Part shown: in pieces, positions 24,563 through 36,172 of the stretch
Numbering within the stretch: position 1 is the stretch's first letter
Layout: each line of letters opens with the position of its first letter
From: Chloroflexota bacterium
GTDB lineage: Bacteria; Chloroflexota; UBA11872
Reading direction: 5' to 3'
Assembly (NCBI GenBank): GCA_022821905.1
Contig: JAJECS010000005.1
Span: 1-44,784 of the forward strand
Length of the DNA stretch: 44,784 nucleotides
Made by a program: the position numbers and the translations under genes
The notes under the pieces: model-generated
Told to the model about the DNA's origin: nothing
What the model saw: only the letters and a program-made list of their open reading frames with translations
Database searches by the model: none

Positions 24563-25402
24563 ATGGCCGACGTTAATCCGCCCCCGGTTGAGAACGTCAG
24601 GTTTGCCGAGGACGGCGCCGACCTTTCCCCCCACATCAGCGCGGCGGCCGAGCCGCTGGGTCATTTCGGACCCTTCACCTTCACCAACTCCATGCTGATG
24701 ATGTTCATCACCATGGCGCTGCTGCTGGTCGTGGCCTGGCTGGCGTCGCGGCGGATTCGGCAGGATCCGGAGGCGGCCCTGGTGCCCGAGGGGCTGCAAA
24801 ACGCGGCCGAGGCGGTGATCGAGTTCCTCGACGAGCTGGTGCAGTCGACGGTGGGCAAGAAATACGCCCAGCGCGTGCTGCCCATCGGGGCGACGTTCTT
24901 CATTTTCATCCTGATCGCCAATTGGTTCAGCCTGTTGCCGGGCATTGGCACGATCTGGATGGCCGTTCCGGACCCGCACGACCCGGCGCACGAGATCGCG
25001 GCGCCGATCTTTCGACCGGCAACCGCCGACATCAACATGACGCTGGCGCTGGCGATCCTGGCGTTCCTCGTCATCCACGGCTCCGGCATCCGGGCGCACA
25101 ACCCCTTGGGCCACCTCAAGGAGATGTCCCAGGTCGCGCTGCTGGCGCCGGTGTTCATCCTGATCGAGCTGTTCGTGGTCATTTCGCTGTCGTTCCGACT
25201 CTTCGGCAACCTGTTTGCCGGGGAGGTGGTGCTGAACGGGCCGATCCTGGCGGGATTCGCGCTGGGGCATATCCCGCTGATCGGGGTCGTGTTCCTGGTA
25301 CTTGAGCTACTGTTCGGGCTGGTTCAGGCCGTAATCTTTTTCATGCTCAGCATGGTGTTCACGGGACAAGCCGTCGCTGAGTCGGGTCACGAGGCGCACT
25401 AG
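24563..25402 (+). CDS. atpB: ATP synthase F0 subunit a
   Basis: Forms the two half-channels that carry protons to and from the c-ring. The 279-residue protein has about six hydrophobic helices after a polar N-terminus of about 40 residues. The essential arginine is R212 in LSFRLFGNLFAGE, equivalent to E. coli aR210. The late helices (GVVFLVLELLFGLVQAVIFF) match the family. It begins 3 bases after atpI/Z and is followed by atpE after 24 bases. Confidence 0.97.
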   Translation: MADVNPPPVENVRFAEDGADLSPHISAAAEPLGHFGPFTFTNSMLMMFITMALLLVVAWLASRRIRQDPEAALVPEGLQNAAEAVIEFLDELVQSTVGKKYAQRVLPIGATFFIFILIANWFSLLPGIGTIWMAVPDPHDPAHEIAAPIFRPATADINMTLALAILAFLVIHGSGIRAHNPLGHLKEMSQVALLAPVFILIELFVVISLSFRLFGNLFAGEVVLNGPILAGFALGHIPLIGVVFLVLELLFGLVQAVIFFMLSMVFTGQAVAESGHEAH

Positions 25403-25426
25403 ACGCCGCGAGGAGGGGTTGGACGC

Positions 25427-25657
25427 ATGGAAGAAGCTGCAAACCTGGCACCGTTGGGCGCCGGGTTGGCAATCGGCATCGGCGCCATTGGGCCGGGCCT
25501 GGGAATCGGTCTTGGGGTGCAGGCGGCCATGAACGCCATCGGCCGCAATCCGGAGGCGGCCGGCGACATCCGCAATACGATGATCGTGGGTCTCGGTTTG
25601 GCCGAGGCCATCGGAATCTACGCGTTCATCATCGGCATCCTTTTGGCGTTCGGCTAG
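25427..25657 (+). CDS. atpE: ATP synthase F0 subunit c
   Basis: Rotor ring subunit, 76 residues in two helices around the polar loop AIGRNPEAAGDI. The proton-carrying carboxylate is E60 in GLAEAIGIYA. The residue after it is Ala and there is no Gln in the first helix at the matching level, so the Na+-binding pattern (Q...E-S/T) is absent and proton coupling is expected. The glycine-rich first helix (GIGAIGPGLGIGLG) is normal. Confidence 0.97.
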   Translation: MEEAANLAPLGAGLAIGIGAIGPGLGIGLGVQAAMNAIGRNPEAAGDIRNTMIVGLGLAEAIGIYAFIIGILLAFG

Positions 25658-25695
25658 GACGGCGACCGCTGCAAACGTAGGCGGAGGCGACGCTG

Positions 25696-26205
25696 ATGGA
25701 CGGGTTAATCAACTCACTGGGGATCAGCGGCTGGAACATCCTGTTCCAGCTGGTGAGCTTCGTGATTTTCTTGTATCTCATGCGGCGTCTGCTGTTCGGT
25801 CCGATCACGCAGATGCTGCGCCGGCGCCGCGAGCGGATCAGCGAGAGCCTGCAGGAGGCGGAGTCCCTGCGGGGGCAGGTCGAGCGCGAGCGGGCGGAGT
25901 TTCAGGCCGAGCTCGCCGACGCCCAGGCCGAGGCACAGCGGATCCGCGACGAGGCCGCCCGCAGCGCCGAGGCGCTGCGCACGCGCGAGGTCGAGCGCGC
26001 GCGCGAGGAAGCGGAACGGCTGCGCAGTGACGCTCGCTCGGAGATCGACCGGTCGCGGGCGCAGGTCCGCGAGGAGCTCCGCGCCGAGACGGCCGAACTG
26101 GTGCTGGGCGCCACGGCCCGCGTGCTGGATCGCTCCATCGACGACCCCGAGCACCGCCGCCTGGTGCAGGAAGCCCTGGCGGACGTGGACGGGGGCGCCC
26201 GGTGA
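25696..26205 (+). CDS. atpF: ATP synthase F0 subunit b
   Basis: Peripheral stalk subunit, 169 residues: one N-terminal membrane helix (ILFQLVSFVIFLYLMRRLLF, about 15-34), then a long charged coiled coil rich in Glu, Arg and Ala (for example EQ..RVEREREAEF-like heptads), ending with the F1-contact region. Only one b gene is seen, so the stalk is presumably a homodimer. Its stop overlaps the atpH GTG start by 4 bases. Confidence 0.95.
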   Translation: MDGLINSLGISGWNILFQLVSFVIFLYLMRRLLFGPITQMLRRRRERISESLQEAESLRGQVERERAEFQAELADAQAEAQRIRDEAARSAEALRTREVERAREEAERLRSDARSEIDRSRAQVREELRAETAELVLGATARVLDRSIDDPEHRRLVQEALADVDGGAR

Positions 26206-26744
26206 GACAGGGCGCAGCCGCGCGCCGACGCCGCGCCCGCACCTACGTGCAGGTGGTGGTGGCCGCCGCGCAGCGCGAGGACTCCTGGGACGACTGGGAG
26301 AGCGATCTGCGCACGCTGCGGGCCATTGCGGACGACGACTCCGTGCGGGCGTTTCTCGAGAACGCGGGGACGCCGCTGGCCGAGCGACTGGACCTGGTCG
26401 ACCGCGTGGCCCGTTCATCCGTGAGCGTGAACGGCCTCGGACTGCTGCACGTGCTGGTGACGAGCCGGGACGTGGACGCGCTGCCGGAGATCGAGCGCGG
26501 GTTCCTGCGCGTCGCCGACCGCGAGCGCCGCATGGACCGTGTGCATGTGACCACGGCGGCGCCGTTGCAAGAAACAGAGACTGACGAGTTGCGCCAGCGG
26601 CTGGCCCAGCCGGGCCGCCGGCTGCACCTCACCACCACGACCGATCCGGCCCTGTTGGGCGGATTCGTGGTGCGACGCGGCGACAATGTTTTGGATTTGA
26701 GCGTGCGCGCCCGGCTCCAATCGCTGGGCCGAGCGTTGCGCTAG
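26202..26744 (+). CDS. atpH: ATP synthase F1 subunit delta
   Basis: Joins the peripheral stalk to the top of the alpha-beta hexamer. The GTG start at 26202 overlaps the atpF stop, giving a 180-residue protein. The N-terminal helical domain (RTYVQVVVAAAQRE, then LRAIADDDSVRAFLENAG) and the C-terminal signature DPALLGGFVVRRGDNVLDLS fit the family well. The first ten residues are very basic, slightly unusual. atpA follows after 15 bases. Confidence 0.93.
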   Translation: MRQGAAARRRRARTYVQVVVAAAQREDSWDDWESDLRTLRAIADDDSVRAFLENAGTPLAERLDLVDRVARSSVSVNGLGLLHVLVTSRDVDALPEIERGFLRVADRERRMDRVHVTTAAPLQETETDELRQRLAQPGRRLHLTTTTDPALLGGFVVRRGDNVLDLSVRARLQSLGRALR

Positions 26745-26759
26745 GCGCGAGGGACGCGA

Positions 26760-28292
26760 ATGTCAATCAGCCCACAAGAGATCGCAGACGCCCTTCGGCG
26801 AGAAATCGAGGGCTTTCAGGCCAGCGCCCAGCAGGCCAACGTGGGCAATGTGCTCGAGGTCGCCGACGGCGTGGCGCAGGTCACGGGCATCTCCGAATGC
26901 CTGGCGGGCGAGCTGCTGGAGTTTCCCGGCGGCGTGATGGGCATGGCGCTCAACCTGGAAGAGGACACCGTGGGCGCGGTGATCCTCGGCGACTACCTGA
27001 CCATCGAGGAAGGCGACGAGGTGCGCACCACCGGCCGCGTGGCCGAGGTGCCCGTGGGACCGGAGATGCTGGGCCGCGTGGTCAACGCACTGGGCGAGCC
27101 GGTTGACGGCAAGGGCCCGATCACCGCGAGCGCCACCGACGTGATCGAGAAGGTGGCGCCCGGCGTGGCGCTGCGCCAGGACGTGGACACGCCGGTGCAG
27201 ACGGGCATCAAGGCCATCGACGCCATGATTCCGATCGGCCGCGGCCAGCGCGAGCTCATCATCGGCGACCGCCAGATCGGAAAGACCGCCATCGCCCTGG
27301 ACACGATCATCAACCAGCGCGGCGGCGACCTGATCTGCATCTACTGCGCCATCGGCCAGAAGGAAAGCGCCGTGGCGCAGGTGGTGGCCTTGTTGCAGGA
27401 ATACGGCGCGATGGAGCACACCATCGTCGTCGCCGCCACCGCCAGCCAGCCGGCCGCGCAGCAATACATCGCGCCGTTCGCCGCCTGCACGATGGGCGAA
27501 TACTTCCGGGATCGCGGCCAGGACGCGCTGGTGATTTTCGACGACCTTACCAAGCACGCTTGGGCCTATCGCCAGGTGTCGCTGGTGCTGCGCCGACCGC
27601 CGGGCCGCGAGGCCTACCCGGGCGACGTGTTCTACCTGCACTCGCGGCTGTTGGAGCGGTCGGCCCGCATGCACGACGACCAGGGCGGCGGCTCGCTGAC
27701 GGCGCTGCCGATCATCGAAACGCAGGAAGGGGACGTGAGCACCTACATCCCCACCAACGTCATCTCGATTACCGACGGGCAGATCTACCTGGAAGCCGAC
27801 CTCTTCAACGGCGGCATCCGCCCGGCCATCAACGCCGGGCTGTCCGTGTCACGAGTGGGCGGCGACGCGCAAATCCGCGCCATGAAACAGGTGGCCGGAC
27901 AGCTGCGGCTGGGCCTGGCGCAGTACCGCGAGGTGGCGGCGTTCGCGCAGTTCGCCTCCGACCTGGACCGCGCCACGCGCAACCAGCTGGAACGCGGCGA
28001 GCGCTTGACCGAGCTGCTCAAGCAAAAGCAGTTTGAGCCGGCGCCCATCGAGGAGCAGGTCTGCATCATTCACGCCGGCACGTCCGGCGCTGTCGACGCG
28101 GTGCCAGCGGATAAAGTCGCCGACTTCGAGCAGGAGTTGCTCGACTTCCTGCGTTCGGGCCATGCCGAGCTCTTGGACCGAATTCGCGAGACGCGCGAGC
28201 TCGGCGACGAGGACGAGGCCGCGCTCGACGCGGCGATCGTCGACTTTACGAGCAACACGTTCTCAGGCCGCGCCGCCATGGCCGGCAGCTAG
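26760..28292 (+). CDS. atpA: ATP synthase F1 subunit alpha
   Basis: Non-catalytic nucleotide-binding subunit, 510 residues. The P-loop GDRQIGKT lies at 169-176 with K175. The family signature region [14 protein letters not shown] is near 358-371, including the arginine (SxSR) that reaches into the catalytic site of beta. The N-terminal crown and C-terminal helical domain are complete. A 150-base gap with a hairpin repeat separates it from atpG. Confidence 0.98.
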   Translation: MSISPQEIADALRREIEGFQASAQQANVGNVLEVADGVAQVTGISECLAGELLEFPGGVMGMALNLEEDTVGAVILGDYLTIEEGDEVRTTGRVAEVPVGPEMLGRVVNALGEPVDGKGPITASATDVIEKVAPGVALRQDVDTPVQTGIKAIDAMIPIGRGQRELIIGDRQIGKTAIALDTIINQRGGDLICIYCAIGQKESAVAQVVALLQEYGAMEHTIVVAATASQPAAQQYIAPFAACTMGEYFRDRGQDALVIFDDLTKHAWAYRQVSLVLRRPPGREAYPGDVFYLHSRLLERSARMHDDQGGGSLTALPIIETQEGDVSTYIPTNVISITDGQIYLEADLFNGGIRPAINAGLSVSRVGGDAQIRAMKQVAGQLRLGLAQYREVAAFAQFASDLDRATRNQLERGERLTELLKQKQFEPAPIEEQVCIIHAGTSGAVDAVPADKVADFEQELLDFLRSGHAELLDRIRETRELGDEDEAALDAAIVDFTSNTFSGRAAMAGS

Positions 28293-28383
28293 GAAGCTTC
28301 TGGAATGACCTTGGTGACCACGGTGCAAACAGCAATCGAGCAGGGTGGCCGGGCGGCCCCGTTTGGGGTCTTTTCCGGAGGAC

Positions 28384-28419
28384 CCCCATCCCAACCTTCC
28401 CCCTGGAAGGGGGAAGGGG
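28384..28419. repeat. Hairpin repeat between atpA and atpG
   Basis: CCCCATCCCAACCTTCCCCC, a TGG centre, then AAGGGGGAAGGGG. The arms CCTTCCCCC and GGGGGAAGG can form a strong hairpin. It is a relative of the CCCTCACCC...CTCTCCC elements at 30753 and 41177-41278, and lies inside the ATP synthase operon. Confidence 0.6.
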
Positions 28420-28442
28420 TTTGCGCGGGAGTTCGCTAGCCG

Positions 28443-30727
<2,285 letters not shown>

Positions 30728-30752
30728 GCGCGGCGTCGGTCAACGGAATGCA

Positions 30753-30788
30753 CCCTCACCCTATCCCTCTCCCATCAAGGGAGAGGGG
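30753..30788. repeat. CCCTCACCC...CTCTCCC hairpin repeat between atpD and atpC
   Basis: CCCTCACCCTATCCCTCTCC, a short centre CATCAA, then GGGAGAGGGG. The arms CCCTCTCCC and GGGAGAGGG are perfect complements, so a strong hairpin would form in the transcript. It could act as an RNA-stabilising or terminating hairpin after atpD, though no T-run follows. Confidence 0.6.
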
Positions 30789-30860
30789 ACCCGACGGTGG
30801 ACATGGAACGGGCAGCCGCAAGGGCGGTCCCGATGCCGGGATTCGACGGACACGGGGACT

Positions 30861-30888
30861 GGATTTCCGCCTTCGCGGGAATGACGGA
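30861..30888. repeat. Dispersed palindrome GGATTTCCGCC...GCGGGAATGACGG
   Basis: A near-identical copy of the element at 1491-1540 and 41134-41160 (GGATTTCCGCCTTCGCGGG, then AATGACGG). It lies in the same gap as the previous repeat, 72 bases further on. Confidence 0.7.
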
Positions 30889-30912
30889 CCCCAGGTGACC
30901 CGCGTCCCGCTG

Positions 30913-30942
30913 TTGCGGTCTGCGCGAGGGCGCTCTGATATT
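30913..30942 (+). promoter_or_regulatory. Candidate internal promoter before atpC
   Basis: TTGCGG (30913-30918) is followed after 18 bases by GATATT (30937-30942), 19 bases before the atpC ATG. The ribosome site GAGGAGG lies at about 30947-30953, so a transcript from here would have a very short leader. The hexamers are reasonable rather than strong matches. Confidence 0.35.
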
Positions 30943-30960
30943 CTCGACGAGGAGGCGTAG

Positions 30961-31383
30961 ATGGCTGGGTTGACCCTCACCGTCGTCTCGCCGGAGCGGG
31001 AAGTTCTGCGCGAGGACGACATCGATATGGTCGTTGCGCCCGGAATCGACGGCGAGCTCGGGCTGATGCCGCGCCACGCCCCGCTGGTGACCCAATTGCA
31101 GGCCGGCACGCTGCGCTATCGCAGCGGCGGCGATGAACGCTACCTCACCATCCTGGGCGGATTCCTCCAGGTGATGCAGGACACGGTGACGGTGCTCGCG
31201 GACGGCTCGGAGCGGTCCGACGAGATCGACGTGGAGCGGGCGGAGCGCGCCCGCGCCGAGGCGCTGCGCGAGCTCGAAGAGGCGCGCGTGGGCGGAGACG
31301 ACGCGACGGTGATTCGGGCGCGGCTGGCCCTGCTGCGGGCGCTGGCGCGCATCCGCACCGCGCAACGGGCAGGGCGCGGCTAA
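30961..31383 (+). CDS. atpC: ATP synthase F1 subunit epsilon
   Basis: Rotor-tip and regulatory subunit, 140 residues. The N-terminal beta-sandwich has the signature VAPGIDGELGLMPRHAPLVT, then LQAGTLRYRSGG, and a C-terminal two-helix domain rich in Arg, Glu and Ala (DEIDVERAERARAEALREL), which can extend to inhibit hydrolysis. It has an excellent ribosome site (GAGGAGG). It is separated from atpD by repeats and may have its own promoter; murA follows after 10 bases, so energy and wall genes may be co-transcribed. Confidence 0.95.
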   Translation: MAGLTLTVVSPEREVLREDDIDMVVAPGIDGELGLMPRHAPLVTQLQAGTLRYRSGGDERYLTILGGFLQVMQDTVTVLADGSERSDEIDVERAERARAEALRELEEARVGGDDATVIRARLALLRALARIRTAQRAGRG

Positions 31384-31393
31384 GGCCGGCCCC

Positions 31394-32728
31394 GTGGCCG
31401 CAGCCCTGGCCGACGCCGCCACGACCACGCCCGCTGCCACGCGGGTCGCGATCACCGGCGGCCGGTCGCTGCGGGGCGCCTATCGCGTGCCCGGCGCCAA
31501 GAACGCGGTGCTGCCCATGATGGCCGCGTGCCTGCTGACGGAGGAAACCTGCGTCATCGAGGACATCCCGCTCATCACCGACATCATGGTCATGGCCGAC
31601 CTGCTGCGGGGGCTTGGGGCCCAGGTGGAGATCGACGCCGAGCGGCGATCGGTCGCCATCACCGCGGGTAGCGTCCACTCGACCCGTCCCGATCCGCGCC
31701 TGGTGCGCGCCATGCGGGCCTCGTTTCAGGTGACTGGACCGCTCCTCTCGCGCTTCGGGCGCGTGGACTGCCACGCGCCGGGCGGTTGCCAGCTCGGCAC
31801 GCGCCCGGTGAACGTGGACATCGAGGGCTTCGAGGTCTTGGGGGCTTCCATCGCCCTGGGCGGCGGCGTCTACCAGGCGGTGGCCGACCCGCTGGTCGGC
31901 GGCCAGGTCTACCTGGACTACCCGAGCCACACCGGCACGCAAAACCTGCTGATGGCGGCGACGCTGGCCAGCGGCTACACGACCATCGTGCACGCGTCGC
32001 GCGAGCCGGAGGTGATCGCGCTGGTGCACTTCCTGCGCAGCATGGGCGCCGAGATTCACGGCGAGGGCACGAGCACGATCGGCGTGCAGGGCCAGTCGCG
32101 GCTGTTCGGCACGGTGGCGCGCGCGATCCCGGACCGGATCGTGGGCAGCACGATGGCGGTGGCGGCGGCCATCAGCGCCGGCGACGTGGAGCTGCTGAAC
32201 GTGCGCCCCGACCACCTGCAGCCGGTGCTGGTCAAGCTCGCCGCCATGGGGGTGTCGCTGCACGAGACCAACCGCTCGGTGCGGGTCACGGGCAGCCCAA
32301 TGCTCAGCGCCACGGCCATCCAGTGCATTCCGTTTCCGGGCTTCCCCACCGACGTGCAGGCGGCCATGGGCACGCTGATGACCCAGGCCCACGGCGAGAG
32401 CTCCATCATCGAGCGCGTCTACGACGGCAACCTGGGCTATGTGGAACAGCTGCGGCGCATGGGCGCCGACGTGACGGTCGAGGGCCCCACGGCCCGCATC
32501 CGCGGCCCGGCGCCGCTCAAGGCCTGCGAGGTACAACTGTGGACCGACATCCGCGCCGGCGCGGCCCTGCTGCTGGCAGGGCTGGTGGCGGACGGGACGA
32601 CGGTGCTCGATGACGCGGAGATCATCCAGCGCGGCTACCAGGACCTCCCCGGCGACCTGCAAGAGCTTGGCGCCGATATCTCGGTTGAGCGCCGCCCCCG
32701 CCCGGCGGCCACGGCGACGGTTGGCTAA
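31394..32728 (+). CDS. murA: UDP-N-acetylglucosamine 1-carboxyvinyltransferase
   Basis: First committed step of peptidoglycan synthesis: adds enolpyruvate from PEP to UDP-GlcNAc. A GTG at 31394 begins a 444-residue protein; the first 17 residues are a non-conserved Ala/Thr-rich stretch before RVAITGGRSLRGAYRVPGAK, in which the conserved Lys-Asn pair (GAKNAVLP) follows. The catalytic cysteine is C132 in GGCQLGTRPVN, the fosfomycin target in the family. PGFPTDVQAA near 315 is the second hallmark. Presence of MurA and MreB argues that this lineage makes a peptidoglycan wall. The mreB-like gene starts immediately after the stop. Confidence 0.96.
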   Translation: MAAALADAATTTPAATRVAITGGRSLRGAYRVPGAKNAVLPMMAACLLTEETCVIEDIPLITDIMVMADLLRGLGAQVEIDAERRSVAITAGSVHSTRPDPRLVRAMRASFQVTGPLLSRFGRVDCHAPGGCQLGTRPVNVDIEGFEVLGASIALGGGVYQAVADPLVGGQVYLDYPSHTGTQNLLMAATLASGYTTIVHASREPEVIALVHFLRSMGAEIHGEGTSTIGVQGQSRLFGTVARAIPDRIVGSTMAVAAAISAGDVELLNVRPDHLQPVLVKLAAMGVSLHETNRSVRVTGSPMLSATAIQCIPFPGFPTDVQAAMGTLMTQAHGESSIIERVYDGNLGYVEQLRRMGADVTVEGPTARIRGPAPLKACEVQLWTDIRAGAALLLAGLVADGTTVLDDAEIIQRGYQDLPGDLQELGADISVERRPRPAATATVG

Positions 32729-33754
32729 GTGTTCCGATCCCTAAGCTCGCAGCGGCTTGGGGTCGACCTCGGCACCGCCAACGTGCTGGTCTACCTCGTC
32801 GGCCAGGGTGTGATCATCGACGAGCCGTCGGTGGTCGCCGTTTCGGTGCAGGACCGTCGCATCGAAGCCATCGGGCACGCGGCCCGCGAGATGGTGGGGC
32901 GGACGCCCGGCAGCCTGCGCGTGATGCGCCCGCTGCAGGACGGCGTGATTGCCGACTACCTGGTCACCGCGGCCATGCTGCGCTACTTCATCGAGCGCGC
33001 GGCGGGCCGGCACCGCCTCTTCCGGCCCGAGGTCATGGTGGCGGTGCCCACGGGCGTGACCACGGTGGAGCAACGCGCGGTGATGGACGCGGGCATCGCG
33101 GCAGGGGCCAAGCGCGTGCACCTGATTCCGGAGCCGCTGGCCGCGGCGATCGGCGCCAACGTGCCCATCTCCCATGCCTCGGGAAGCATGGTGGTGAACC
33201 TTGGCGGAGGGACGACGGAGATCGCGGTGATCTCGCTCAACGACATCGTGGCCGACTGCTCGGGGTCGCTGCGCGTCGGCGGCAATCGCCTTGACGAGGC
33301 CATTCGCACCTACATCAAGCGCAAATACAACCTGATGACGGGCGACCGCACGGCGGAATCGATCAAGATGCGCATCGGCAGCGCCATCGTGCTGGAACCC
33401 GCGGAAACCATGGAGGTGCGCGGGCGCGACCAGATGCAGGGTCTGCCGCGCACCGTGACCATCACCTCGGACGAGATCACGGAAGCCATCGCGGAGCCCG
33501 TCGACCAGATCATCCGGGGCGTGCGCAGCGTGCTGGAGGCAACCCCGCCCGAGCTGGCCGCCGACATCATCGACAAGGGGCTGGTGATGACCGGGGGCAC
33601 GGCGCTGCTGCGCAACTTGGACAAGCTGGTGGCGCGGGAGACCGGCGTGGCCGTGCACGTGGCGGAGACGCCCCTGCTGTGCACCGTCCGCGGCACCGGG
33701 GTTGCCCTGGAGCACTTCGACGTGCTGCAAAAGATCGTAATCTCGCACCCGTAG
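32729..33754 (+). CDS. mreB: MreB/Mbl-type bacterial actin
   Basis: Cytoskeletal ATPase guiding lateral wall synthesis, 341 residues. The GTG start directly abuts the murA TAA. Actin-fold motifs in order are LGVDLGTANVLVYL (phosphate 1, about 10-23), VPTGVTTVEQRAV, VVNLGGGTTEIAVISL (phosphate 2, about 152-167) and VMTGGTALLRNLDKL (adenosine site, near 287). No MreC or MreD follows. MreB and Mbl cannot be separated by eye. Confidence 0.93.
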   Translation: MFRSLSSQRLGVDLGTANVLVYLVGQGVIIDEPSVVAVSVQDRRIEAIGHAAREMVGRTPGSLRVMRPLQDGVIADYLVTAAMLRYFIERAAGRHRLFRPEVMVAVPTGVTTVEQRAVMDAGIAAGAKRVHLIPEPLAAAIGANVPISHASGSMVVNLGGGTTEIAVISLNDIVADCSGSLRVGGNRLDEAIRTYIKRKYNLMTGDRTAESIKMRIGSAIVLEPAETMEVRGRDQMQGLPRTVTITSDEITEAIAEPVDQIIRGVRSVLEATPPELAADIIDKGLVMTGGTALLRNLDKLVARETGVAVHVAETPLLCTVRGTGVALEHFDVLQKIVISHP

Positions 33755-33775
33755 CACCGGCCGAGCGAGGCTGAG

Positions 33776-34753
33776 ATGACCCTGATTCTGCAAACGTTCC
33801 CCATGCCCCCGGGCCCGCAGGCCGATCTGGAACGCGACTACGAGGTGCGCCAGGCGCCGTTTGCCGACGGCGACGACCTGGCGGCGGCGGCGGTGGGCGC
33901 CGTGGCCGTGATCGCCGGCACCGAGCCGTGGTCGCGCGACCTGCTGGAGGCCAACGCCGGCACGCTGCGCTGCATCTCGCGCGTGGGCACCGGGGTGGAC
34001 AGCATCGACCTGGCCGCCGCCACCGACGCGGGCGTGGCGGTGCTCAACGGCCCCGGTGAAATGTCGCTGACGGTCGCCGAATACTCCGTGGGCATGATGT
34101 GGACGCTCGCCCGCCGCATCTTTGACGCCGACGCCTCGGTGCGCACCGAAGGCTTCGCCAAGCGCATCGTGCTGCTGGGCAACGACCTGGCCGAAAAGAC
34201 GGTGGGCATCGTGGGGTTCGGTGATATCGGACGCCGCGTGGCGACGATTTGCCAGCACGGCTTCGGCATGCGCGTCCTGGTCCACACGGCCAATCCGGAC
34301 CCGGCACGGCTCGAAGCGGCGGGCATCGACGGGGCCTTCGTGTCGCTGCCCGAGCTGCTGCGACAGGCCGACTTCGTGACGCTGCATACGCCGGTGACCG
34401 AGGACACCATGGAGATCATCGGGCGCGAGGAGCTGGCGCTGATGAAGCCCGGCGCCTTTCTGATCAATAGCTCCCGCGGGCGGCTGGTGGACGAGGCGGC
34501 GGTGGTCGAGGCGCTGCACGACGGGCGCCTGGGCGGCCTGGGATCGGATGTGTTCGCCGTCGAGCCGCCGCCGGAGGACCACCCGTTCTTTCACACGCCG
34601 CGCACGATTCTGACGCCGCACTTCGGCTCGCACAGCCACGAATCGATGTTCCGCATGGGCGACCGCGCGGTGCGCAATCTACAGGAGTTCATGGAGACCG
34701 GCCGGTGCGAGCGGACGGTAAACCCGGAGGTCTACGACCGGCTGTCTGGATAG
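33776..34753 (+). CDS. D-isomer-specific 2-hydroxyacid dehydrogenase (SerA-like)
   Basis: NAD-dependent oxidoreductase of 325 residues. The Rossmann motif VGIVGFGDIG gives G147, G149 and G152. The catalytic triad appears as R234 (SSRGRLVD), E263 (FAVEPP) and H282 (TPHFGS). The core resembles 3-phosphoglycerate dehydrogenase, but there is no ACT or other C-terminal regulatory domain, so other substrates (glyoxylate, hydroxypyruvate) are possible. It lies 21 bases after mreB; an ATG at 33776 follows a GAGGC-like ribosome site. Confidence 0.9.
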   Translation: MTLILQTFPMPPGPQADLERDYEVRQAPFADGDDLAAAAVGAVAVIAGTEPWSRDLLEANAGTLRCISRVGTGVDSIDLAAATDAGVAVLNGPGEMSLTVAEYSVGMMWTLARRIFDADASVRTEGFAKRIVLLGNDLAEKTVGIVGFGDIGRRVATICQHGFGMRVLVHTANPDPARLEAAGIDGAFVSLPELLRQADFVTLHTPVTEDTMEIIGREELALMKPGAFLINSSRGRLVDEAAVVEALHDGRLGGLGSDVFAVEPPPEDHPFFHTPRTILTPHFGSHSHESMFRMGDRAVRNLQEFMETGRCERTVNPEVYDRLSG

Positions 34754-34817
34754 GCTAGCGCCGACCAAGCGCGACGTTCGCGCCCGCTACACTGCGCCGC
34801 CAGGAGGATCTGACGCC

Positions 34818-36065
34818 ATGCCTGACCTCGTTTTGCGAGCGGCCACGCTAATCGACGGCACCGGCGCCGAGCCGCTGCGGCCCGGTCAGGTGACGATTCG
34901 CGATGGAAAGATCGCGGCCGTGGGCGCGCCCGGTCGAAGAGACCCCGCCGACGCCGAGATCGTGGACTACGGCGACGCCACGCTGCTCCCGGGCCTCATC
35001 GACGCCCACGTGCACGTGCAGTTCACCGCCGGGCCGGATCATCCCACCACCCGCGGCATCCACATGGGGGCCAGCGACGCTGAGCGCATCGCCACCGCAA
35101 TCGGCAACGCCCAGCGCGGGCTGGCCACGGGCGTGACCACCATGCGCGACACCGGCGGCTACCTGACGCTCAACATGGACGTGCGCGACGCCATCAACGA
35201 CGGCCACGTCATCGGCCCGCGTCTACTGGTGTGCGGCGCGCCCATCACCACCACCGCCGGGCACCTGCACTGGTGCGGCCTGCGCGCCGATAACCGCGAC
35301 GAGGTCGTGGAGGCCGTGCGGACGATGGCCGAGGCCGGGGCGGACTTCATCAAGGTCATGGCCACCGGCGGCATGATGACGCCCGGCACGTCGCCCGGCA
35401 TGACGCAGTACTCGGAAGGCGAGCTGCAGGCCCTGGTGGACGACTCCCACCGGCTGCGCAAGCAGGTGGCGGCTCACGTGCTGGGCACCACGGGCTGCAT
35501 CATGGCCATCGACGCCGGCGTGGACACCCTGGAGCACTGCTCGTGGCTCGATGAAACCGGGCAGCACGGGGCCTTTCGCTTCGACGCCGAGGCCGCGGCC
35601 CGCATCTCGCCCGCCACGCAGTCGGTGCACATGACCGTCGGCGCGGGCAGCCGGGACTACGTCCGCGGCGTCGATCACCTGGACGAGATGTCCGAGTCGG
35701 ACCGCGAGGAGCTGTACGAGCGGGGCCGCTACCACCGCGCCATGCGCGCCAGCGGCACGCCGGTGGTCGTGTCCAGCGACGCGGGCGTGATGACCACGAA
35801 ACACGACGAGTTCGCGCTCACCGTCATCGCCGCCGCGGTCACGCTCGACCTCTCGCCGGTGGAGGCCATCAACATCACCACCTACGCCCCCGCGAGCACC
35901 ATCGGGCTGGGCGAGGTCACCGGCGCGCTCAAGCCGGGACTGGCCGCCGACGTGCTGGTGGTCGAGGACGACGTGGGCGAGAACATCTGCTGCGTGGCGG
36001 ACCCGATCGCCGTCTACCTCGGCGGACGCGAGGTCGCCCGCGACCGGCGGCTGCTCGCGGCCTGA
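34818..36065 (+). CDS. Metal-dependent amidohydrolase (imidazolonepropionase/prolidase-like)
   Basis: A 415-residue TIM-barrel amidohydrolase. The metal motif HxH lies at H64/H66 (DAHVHVQFT). The probable bridging lysine is in DFIKVMATGG, then come histidines in VAAHVLGTTG and LEHCSWLD, and the catalytic aspartate in VSSDAGVMT. The C-terminus closes with GLAADVLVVEDD, the composite beta domain strand common in this family. Similar proteins hydrolyse Xaa-Pro dipeptides or carry out other cyclic amide cleavages; the substrate is not evident. The AGGAGG ribosome site (about 34802-34807) supports the ATG at 34818. Confidence 0.88.
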   Translation: MPDLVLRAATLIDGTGAEPLRPGQVTIRDGKIAAVGAPGRRDPADAEIVDYGDATLLPGLIDAHVHVQFTAGPDHPTTRGIHMGASDAERIATAIGNAQRGLATGVTTMRDTGGYLTLNMDVRDAINDGHVIGPRLLVCGAPITTTAGHLHWCGLRADNRDEVVEAVRTMAEAGADFIKVMATGGMMTPGTSPGMTQYSEGELQALVDDSHRLRKQVAAHVLGTTGCIMAIDAGVDTLEHCSWLDETGQHGAFRFDAEAAARISPATQSVHMTVGAGSRDYVRGVDHLDEMSESDREELYERGRYHRAMRASGTPVVVSSDAGVMTTKHDEFALTVIAAAVTLDLSPVEAINITTYAPASTIGLGEVTGALKPGLAADVLVVEDDVGENICCVADPIAVYLGGREVARDRRLLAA

Positions 36066-36172
36066 TACATCCCTGTCCGCTACCTGACCTACCTACTGAT
36101 CGCGCGATTGAGGCGGGACATGGGCTGCTTCGGCCAGAGTCCAGCTAGAGTCAGCCGCGAGACGATACCCCT

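Noticed and set aside
25427..25657. Possible sodium-coupled ATP synthase c-ring.
   Set aside because: E60 is followed by Ala and the first helix lacks the Gln ligand, so the Na+-binding pattern is absent.
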